From NCBI GenBank assembly GCA_947374125.1, contig CANCAR010000027.1, positions 1 through 19,175 on the forward strand: a stretch of 19,175 nucleotides of DNA. Direction: 5' to 3'. Of this stretch, positions 14,861-19,175 are shown in pieces. The position numbers were made by a program, and so were the translations under genes. The first letter of the stretch is position 1. Each line of letters begins with the position of its first letter. This DNA is from Hyphomicrobiales bacterium. GTDB lineage: Bacteria; Pseudomonadota; Alphaproteobacteria; Rhizobiales; Beijerinckiaceae. The notes beneath the pieces were generated by a model that was given only the letters and a program-made list of their open reading frames with translations, was not told the DNA's origin and searched no databases.

Positions 14861-15946
14861 CTATCCCTTTGGCAAAAGCACAACAAAATCACCCTGATGC
14901 CGAATAAGCCCCGCGCGCCGACCTGCCTCATCACCCGATCCCATAAAGAGATCGGCACGAGCAGCGCCCAGAATCGCCGATCCGGTATCCTGCGCGATCA
15001 TCAGTCGCGAAAAGGCTTCGGTTTGTCCATGCCCATCTGGTAAATCGGCAGAGATGAAAAATGGTAATCCATAACACCATTGCCGACGATCAACCGCAAT
15101 CGACCGTCCCGTATCCAACGTCGTCGATGCGGCGCCGATTGGTCCATCTGAGGGGGAAAGCGTCTCAGAGAGCGAGAAAAAGATGTAGGACTGATTGAGC
15201 CGCATCAACCGCCGCGCATGGTGCTCGTTGTGCCGCAGCCAGTGTTTCAGACTTTCAAGGGTAATTTCGCCGAGCGCCATATGACCTTCTGACACGATCA
15301 GTTTGGCTATCGTTGTATAGAGATGGCCATTGCGGCCCGCATAGGTCAGTCGGCATATACGGCCGTTGGGCAGGCGGACCCGCGCGGAGCCCTGGATATG
15401 GGCAAAAAACAATTCGACGCGGTCTGGCAGATAAAGAAGTTCAAGATTGCGGCCGTCTAGGGCTCCGTCCTCAATGGATGCGCGGTCGAAATAGGGTTCT
15501 AAACCCGCGCTGGTCTGACGGCCCGCCGAAAGTCCTTCAAGAGGGAAGGGTTCGTCTTGCGAAAAGGTGATGAGATCAGCCGGGCGCGCCAAAACGGCTA
15601 TTGGAAACTCCACCGATTTTTTAAGAGACCCTCGAATTTCAGGCTCATAATAGCCGGTAAGAAAACCCCGCCCTTGATGGGGTGAAACGGCATAGGGCGT
15701 GAAATGTGTTTCAAAAAAAGCCCGAGCATCGATGTCTTGATCAGCCTTCTGGAGCGCAGCGGCATAAATCGGCTTAAGACTCGGGAAACCCGGCAGGGCT
15801 GGCCGCAAATGGAGCGTATCGCTGCTTTCCGCGCGAGCTGTTTTTAAAAAACTGGCAAACGCTGCCAGATGATCATCATCGCGCCACCCAGAGATTGCGG
15901 CAAAGGATACCAACTTAAGACTCGCATCGATTAGGTCTGGTGCCAT
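14861..15946 (-). CDS. mltA: MltA-domain murein transglycosylase
   Basis: MltA-type lytic transglycosylases cut peptidoglycan between MurNAc and GlcNAc. The MltA domain is recognised by GFLTGYYEPEIRGS (about 94-107), HIQGSARVRLPNG (about 183-195) and YAGRNGHLYTTIAKLI. The C-terminal 3D domain holds the conserved aspartates in AQDTGSAILGAARADLFMG (about 318-336). No signal peptide or lipobox is present, whereas the E. coli protein is an outer-membrane lipoprotein. An upstream extension is impossible because the tim44 stop codon lies in the same frame, three codons before the ATG (two before a GTG at 15949). Export may therefore use another route, or the family in this group differs. It sits between the tim44-like gene and smr in one operon. 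Confidence 0.9.
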   Translation of the reverse strand: MAPDLIDASLKLVSFAAISGWRDDDHLAAFASFLKTARAESSDTLHLRPALPGFPSLKPIYAAALQKADQDIDARAFFETHFTPYAVSPHQGRGFLTGYYEPEIRGSLKKSVEFPIAVLARPADLITFSQDEPFPLEGLSAGRQTSAGLEPYFDRASIEDGALDGRNLELLYLPDRVELFFAHIQGSARVRLPNGRICRLTYAGRNGHLYTTIAKLIVSEGHMALGEITLESLKHWLRHNEHHARRLMRLNQSYIFFSLSETLSPSDGPIGAASTTLDTGRSIAVDRRQWCYGLPFFISADLPDGHGQTEAFSRLMIAQDTGSAILGAARADLFMGSGDEAGRRAGLIRHQGDFVVLLPKG

Positions 15947-15955
15947 CACAATGGT

Positions 15956-16657
15956 TCAGTGTCCGGCCTCGGTCGCTATCAATTTCCAAGCAGGATCACG
16001 GCTCGTCAATTCGCGCGCAAAGGTCCAAACATCCGTGACATCAACAACCTTATCGGCGGCCCCATCCGTAATTTTTCCCGCCGCGTCACGCGTGGCTGTG
16101 ATCAGCTTGGAGACAAACTGAACGGTAATCTGCGCTGCTTTTCCGCGCTGCTGAACCTCACGGATTTCTGCCTTTTCAATACCGACAAAAGTGGTTTCAA
16201 CCGTTTCGCCGCGCTTCTCGCGTTCCGCGATCGCTCCGACAAAGCTCTCAAACACATCGCGCGACAAAAGATCACGTAAGGTGTTTCTGTCGCCTGCCGC
16301 AAACGCTACGACGATGGCCTCATAGGCCCCCCGAGCACCTGTGACAAAATGCCGCACATCGAAGGTCGAATCAGATAGAACGAGCGCGTCTAAAGCATCT
16401 GCTAACGGAGTGCCTTGATCGGCAATCCCTTTCCAGCGAAGAGGATCGGGTTCATTAACCTGCTCGGCGACGGGCGAAGCCTTGGCCTCGTTCATCGGTG
16501 GCTCAGGGTTGACGAGTTTCATGCGCGTTTTGGGCGGCATGTTGGAATCAGGTTCATCCCGGCCAACCCGCGTACCTAGAACGCTATAGAGCCGCCAGCC
16601 GACAAAGGCGGCGAGGGCCAAAAATACGATAATCGATAGATCGAAACTGTCCTGCAT
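15956..16657 (-). CDS. Tim44/TimA-like inner-membrane protein
   Basis: The protein resembles bacterial Tim44-domain proteins (TimA), which are membrane-anchored relatives of the mitochondrial import-motor subunit. One transmembrane helix lies near the N-terminus (about residues 6-24, SIIVFLALAAFVGWRLYSVLG). A Pro-, Glu- and Lys-rich linker (about 30-80) follows, then the Tim44-like domain from about 95 to 233: FVTGARGAYEAIVVAFAAGD, LSRDVFESF and DVWTFARELTSRDPAWKLIA. I chose the ATG at 16657 (233 residues) because the likely promoter (16705-16734) would start transcription near 16699, the alternative upstream ATG. It is the first gene of the operon with mltA, smr and the XRE gene, and diverges from secB. 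The role in bacteria is not well established. Confidence 0.88.
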   Translation of the reverse strand: MQDSFDLSIIVFLALAAFVGWRLYSVLGTRVGRDEPDSNMPPKTRMKLVNPEPPMNEAKASPVAEQVNEPDPLRWKGIADQGTPLADALDALVLSDSTFDVRHFVTGARGAYEAIVVAFAAGDRNTLRDLLSRDVFESFVGAIAEREKRGETVETTFVGIEKAEIREVQQRGKAAQITVQFVSKLITATRDAAGKITDGAADKVVDVTDVWTFARELTSRDPAWKLIATEAGH

Positions 16658-16704
16658 GAGATTCCGACGATAGGTGAGGGCGCCCCTTTGGCCCGACATG
16701 TTCT

Positions 16705-16734
16705 TATATATGGGATTTCATCGTGAAATTCCAA
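16705..16734 (-). promoter_or_regulatory. Likely sigma-70-type promoter of the tim44-mltA-smr-xre operon
   Basis: Reading the minus strand, TTGGAA (16734-16729) and TATATA (16710-16705) are separated by 18 bases. Transcription would begin close to 16699 and leave a leader of about 40 bases before the ATG at 16657. The box quality is good, but the assignment is by eye only. Confidence 0.5.
16712..16732. promoter_or_regulatory. Palindrome between the -35 and -10 boxes of the tim44 promoter
   Basis: ATTTCA (16715-16720) and TGAAAT (16724-16729) are perfect complements around TCG. The symmetry continues outward to GG and CC with one mismatch, giving 9-bp arms. Its place between the promoter boxes is typical of a repressor operator. 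The partner is unknown; the XRE regulator at the end of the same operon is a candidate. Confidence 0.45.
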
Positions 16735-16788
16735 TTGGGGAATGCTTGACCTTGGGTTAAAAATAACGCTTTGGTTGGAGCGGATATC

Positions 16789-16822
16789 GATTGAGGCCGG
16801 TTAAGGATCTTTGATTGCGGCC
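16789..16822 (+). repeat. Imperfect direct repeat upstream of secB
   Basis: GATTGAGGCC (16789-16798) and GATTGCGGCC (16813-16822) are 9/10 identical and start 24 bases apart in the secB leader. They could be paired binding sites, but they are short. I found no convincing -35/-10 pair for secB nearby; TTGACC at 16746-16751 has no good -10. Confidence 0.25.
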
Positions 16823-16846
16823 AATTCATTTCAAGGAGTGTAATCC

Positions 16847-17311
16847 ATGACCGATGTGCCTTCACCGGCCCCGCCCAGTCTCGCTGCTTTAGGCCAATAT
16901 ATTAAGGACCTTTCGTTTGAAAACCCGAATGCTCCGGCGTCGCTTGCTCCAAAGGAGGCTGGGCCCAATATCTCGATTTCGGTCAATGTCAACGCCAAGC
17001 AGATCGCGGAAACCGATTTCGAGGTTGAATTGACCCTTGAGGGAAAAGCTGGCGAAGGCGAAGGTATGCTTTTCCGATTTGAATTGATCTATGCGGGCAT
17101 GTTCCGCCTTCAAAATATCCCTACTGAATCTATGCAGGCGGTTGTGATGATCGAATGTCCTCGGTTACTCTTCCCATTTGCCCGTCAGATCATTGCTGAC
17201 AGCGTGCGGAACGGTGGATTTCCGCCGCTCTTGATCGACCCAATCGATTTCGCAGCCCTCTACCAGCAGAAAATTACTCAGCTCAAAGAGCCGGTTGCTG
17301 GCAACGCGTAA
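16847..17311 (+). CDS. secB: Protein-export chaperone SecB
   Basis: SecB is a cytoplasmic homotetrameric chaperone that keeps preproteins unfolded and hands them to SecA. The 154 residues show the family blocks YIKDLSFENPNAP (about 18-30), a beta-rich middle with EVELTLEG, and the conserved PRLLFPFARQIIADSVRNGGFPPLLIDPIDF region (about 105-135; written here only to mark the block). AAGGAG stands eight bases before the ATG, a near-ideal ribosome binding site that fixes the start. It is a single-gene unit: divergent from the tim44-like gene across 189 bases and convergent with dnaQ, whose stop is only 18 bases away. Confidence 0.97.
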   Translation: MTDVPSPAPPSLAALGQYIKDLSFENPNAPASLAPKEAGPNISISVNVNAKQIAETDFEVELTLEGKAGEGEGMLFRFELIYAGMFRLQNIPTESMQAVVMIECPRLLFPFARQIIADSVRNGGFPPLLIDPIDFAALYQQKITQLKEPVAGNA

Positions 17312-17329
17312 GCGTGGCTTCTTCGCGGT

Positions 17330-18040
17330 TTAGCTGGCGTCGCGGATATAGTCTTTCCAGACGATTTCGCCGCCAAAACTTGCAACGAAGGTGCGATGCG
17401 CGCCGAGTTCCGCCTCGGTTAGCCGCTCGGCAAGGGCCGTTGGACGAACGCGGTGTGTCCGGTTCGTGCCCATCGGTTTAGAGCGCTCCGCTTCCGCGCT
17501 CTCGATAGGGGCTAGGCCGAGATCGGCCTGGCGACCGCCGGTTAGTTCAATATAAACCTCCGCCAAAATCTCTGAATCCAGCAATGCGCCGTGTTTCGTA
17601 CGCCTGGAATTGTCGATATTGTACCGCTGACACAGCGCATCAAGGCTATTAGGTCCGAATGGATGCTTCCGGCGGGCCAATTGCAGCGTGTCGATCACGC
17701 GCTCATTATCAATGACCGGCAATTTCAACCGAACCAGCTCGGCATTGATAAAACCCATATCGAACGACGCATTATGCGCCACCAGTGCCGCATCGCCGAT
17801 AAAGGCGAGAAAATCATCCGCGACGGCTGAGAAAAGTGACTTATCCGCTAGAAATTCAGAGGAGAGCCCGTGCACGCGAAACGCGCCATCCGGCATATCA
17901 CGCTCCGGATTAAGGTAGACGTGAAAGGTCTCACCCGTTGGAAGCCGATTGATCAGTTCGACACAGCCTATTTCGACGATCCGGTCTCCCCCGAGCGGGT
18001 TGAGGCCTGTTGTCTCCGTATCGAACACGATCTCGCGCAT
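17330..18040 (-). CDS. dnaQ: DNA polymerase III epsilon subunit (3'-5' proofreading exonuclease)
   Basis: DnaQ proofreads for the replicative polymerase. The DEDDh exonuclease motifs are all present: Exo I FDTETTG (Asp7, Glu9), Exo II HNASFDMGF (Asp94) and Exo III HGALLDSEILAEVY (His150, Asp155). The 236-residue protein also has the C-terminal segment of about 70 residues that in the E. coli protein binds the alpha subunit. It starts five bases after the coaE stop and is co-transcribed with coaE and aroE, a classic alphaproteobacterial order. It converges with secB; no strong hairpin is visible in the 18-base gap. Confidence 0.97.
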   Translation of the reverse strand: MREIVFDTETTGLNPLGGDRIVEIGCVELINRLPTGETFHVYLNPERDMPDGAFRVHGLSSEFLADKSLFSAVADDFLAFIGDAALVAHNASFDMGFINAELVRLKLPVIDNERVIDTLQLARRKHPFGPNSLDALCQRYNIDNSRRTKHGALLDSEILAEVYIELTGGRQADLGLAPIESAEAERSKPMGTNRTHRVRPTALAERLTEAELGAHRTFVASFGGEIVWKDYIRDAS

Positions 18041-18045
18041 ATTCG

Positions 18046-18669
18046 TTAGTCTCCCATACCATTCGCTACGGCAACGTGCCCTTTACGGCCAGAAAAGACC
18101 CGAATAGCCGCGTCAACCTGCCGACCGGCATGGTCCAACCCATGGCCGGTATCGATGACAAGATGAGCGCAGGCGCGCTTTTCCGAATCAGGCCGTTGCC
18201 GCGCCAGAATGGACTTAAATCGCTCTTCCGTCATGCCGGGACGAGCTAGAACTCTGGCTTTTTGAACAGCATGATCGGCCGATACAACAATAATCGCATC
18301 ACAGCGTCCATCGGCGCCACCCTCAAACAACAAAGGAATATCGAGAACAACAAGCGGGACAGAACCGAGGACGGCCTGACGCAAAAAACCGGTCTCGGCT
18401 TCACGAACGAGGGGGTGGACAATGGCCTCCAGCCTTTTCATCGCGTCTGGATTGCCCAGCACGGAGGACGACAACCGGGTCCGATCTACCACCCCGTCGG
18501 TAACCGTTCCAGGAAAGGCGGCTTCAACCAATGGTGCAGCCTTCCCCGCATAAAGCGCGTGAACGGTTGCGTCCGCATCATGCACAGGTACACCACGTGC
18601 GCGAAAAAGGGCAGTCGTAGCTGACTTTCCCATGCCAATCGATCCCGTTAGGCCGATCACGAAGGTCAT
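18046..18669 (-). CDS. coaE: Dephospho-CoA kinase
   Basis: CoaE phosphorylates the 3' hydroxyl of dephospho-CoA, the last step of CoA synthesis. The P-loop is at the very start, GLTGSIGMGKS (residues 6-16). The substrate blocks HDADATVHALY (about 30-40), IVHPLVREAE (about 82-91) and LDIPLLFEGG (about 109-118) follow, then the LID region and QRPDSEKRACA. Length 207 is normal. Its ATG overlaps the aroE stop by four bases (ATGA) and its stop is five bases from dnaQ, so all three are coupled. Confidence 0.97.
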   Translation of the reverse strand: MTFVIGLTGSIGMGKSATTALFRARGVPVHDADATVHALYAGKAAPLVEAAFPGTVTDGVVDRTRLSSSVLGNPDAMKRLEAIVHPLVREAETGFLRQAVLGSVPLVVLDIPLLFEGGADGRCDAIIVVSADHAVQKARVLARPGMTEERFKSILARQRPDSEKRACAHLVIDTGHGLDHAGRQVDAAIRVFSGRKGHVAVANGMGD

Positions 18670-19175
18670 TTCACTGGGCCCGTAATATCCGCCTCGATCA
18701 GGGCGCGTAAAGCGGGTGTAACGCTTGGCCGCGTCCCGAACCAGTGCTCAAAGCCCGGTACAGCCTGGTGCAGCAACATGCCAAGCCCATCGGCGACGGG
18801 ATTTCCCCTTTTGCCGGCCTGCCGCAACAGGCCGGTTTCAAGCGGCACATAAACAATATCCGTCACCAAGGCCGAAAGCGGCAAGGGCGCTAAATCGATT
18901 TCAAGGTCCGATTGGCCCTTCATCCCGAGGGAGGTCGTGTTCACGAGGATATCGGCACCATCGAGCGCTTGGGATAGATCGGTCCAATCAGCGGCGTGGA
19001 CGGTCGGCCCAAATCGCTCGGCTAGCCCTTCGGCACGCGCCCGTGTGCGGTTAACAAGGCGGATATCCTCGGCACCTCGCTCTTTGAGCGCCGCAATAAT
19101 ACCAGCGGATGCGCCACCAGCGCCTAAGACCACCGCTTTTTTTAGATGTTGGCTCCAACCCGTCGCTCGATCATC
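18666..19175 (-). CDS. aroE: Shikimate dehydrogenase, C-terminal part (partial, runs off the right edge)
   Basis: AroE reduces 3-dehydroshikimate to shikimate with NADPH. The last 170 codons are present, and the frame stays open to the window end. Visible are the NADP-binding loop VLGAGGASAG, the NADP-selecting block VNRTRARAEGLAERFG, LVNTTSLGMKG, DIVYVPLETGLLRQAGKRG and the helix block DGLGMLLHQAVPGFEHWFG. The missing N-terminal third would hold the shikimate-binding Ser and catalytic Lys. It is upstream of and overlaps coaE by four bases. A GTG inside the frame at 19133 is not the true start, because the coding pattern continues upstream through GWSQHLKKAVV. Confidence 0.94.
   Translation of the reverse strand, partial: DDRATGWSQHLKKAVVLGAGGASAGIIAALKERGAEDIRLVNRTRARAEGLAERFGPTVHAADWTDLSQALDGADILVNTTSLGMKGQSDLEIDLAPLPLSALVTDIVYVPLETGLLRQAGKRGNPVADGLGMLLHQAVPGFEHWFGTRPSVTPALRALIEADITGPVK

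Noticed and set aside
16746..16774. sigma-70 promoter for secB starting at TTGACC
   Set aside because: The -35 is good, but the bases 16-18 further on (CTTTGG region) do not resemble a -10 box.
1..19175. Defence system, mobile element, CRISPR array or tRNA gene
   Set aside because: I looked for transposase or integrase motifs, regularly spaced repeats, tRNA-like cloverleaf ends and toxin-antitoxin pairs in the gaps and saw none; the gaps are short and every large frame is accounted for by housekeeping genes.

Overview
This is a dense stretch of housekeeping genes from an alphaproteobacterium, most likely a member of the Hyphomicrobiales (Rhizobiales) or a close relative. Three things point there: the gene order hisB-DUF2628-hisH-hisA-hisF-hisE-coaA; a Tim44/TimA-like protein followed by MltA and an Smr-domain protein next to secB and the aroE-coaE-dnaQ cluster; and a chain of tsaB, rimI, plsC, miaB and phoH. 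Codon use and base composition look even across the window. I see no insertion sequence, prophage, CRISPR array, tRNA or rRNA. No gap between genes exceeds about 190 bases.

Layout. (1) Positions 1-8067, all minus strand and read from right to left: hslV, hslU, trpS, a Nfu-type Fe-S carrier gene, a RutE-like nitroreductase gene, tsaB, rimI, plsC, miaB and the start of phoH (cut by the window edge). (2) Positions 8256-12830, plus strand: hisB, a DUF2628 membrane protein, hisH, hisA, hisF, hisE and coaA, tightly spaced or overlapping, so probably one transcript. It diverges from hslVU across a 188-base spacer that holds a near-perfect palindrome. (3) Positions 12817-16657, minus strand: tim44-like, mltA, smr, an XRE-type regulator, a strong hairpin and an adenosine-kinase-type PfkB gene, whose end overlaps coaA tail to tail. 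(4) secB alone on the plus strand, diverging from the tim44-like gene. (5) Positions 17330-19175, minus strand: dnaQ, coaE and the 3' part of aroE (cut by the window edge).

Functionally the window combines histidine synthesis (IGP dehydratase, IGP synthase HisHF, ProFAR isomerase, PR-ATP pyrophosphatase), the first and last steps of CoA synthesis (CoaA, CoaE), tRNA modification and charging (MiaB, TsaB, TrpS), proteolysis and export (HslUV, SecB), envelope and lipid work (PlsC, MltA, Tim44-like), replication fidelity (DnaQ) and shikimate synthesis (AroE).

I did not find a novel multi-gene system. The most interesting signals are regulatory. The first is a perfect 16-bp inverted repeat that buries the trpS start codon. 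The second is a palindrome between the -35 and -10 of the promoter of an operon that ends in its own XRE regulator. The third is a palindrome between hslV and hisB. The fourth is the unexplained DUF2628 membrane protein inside the histidine operon.
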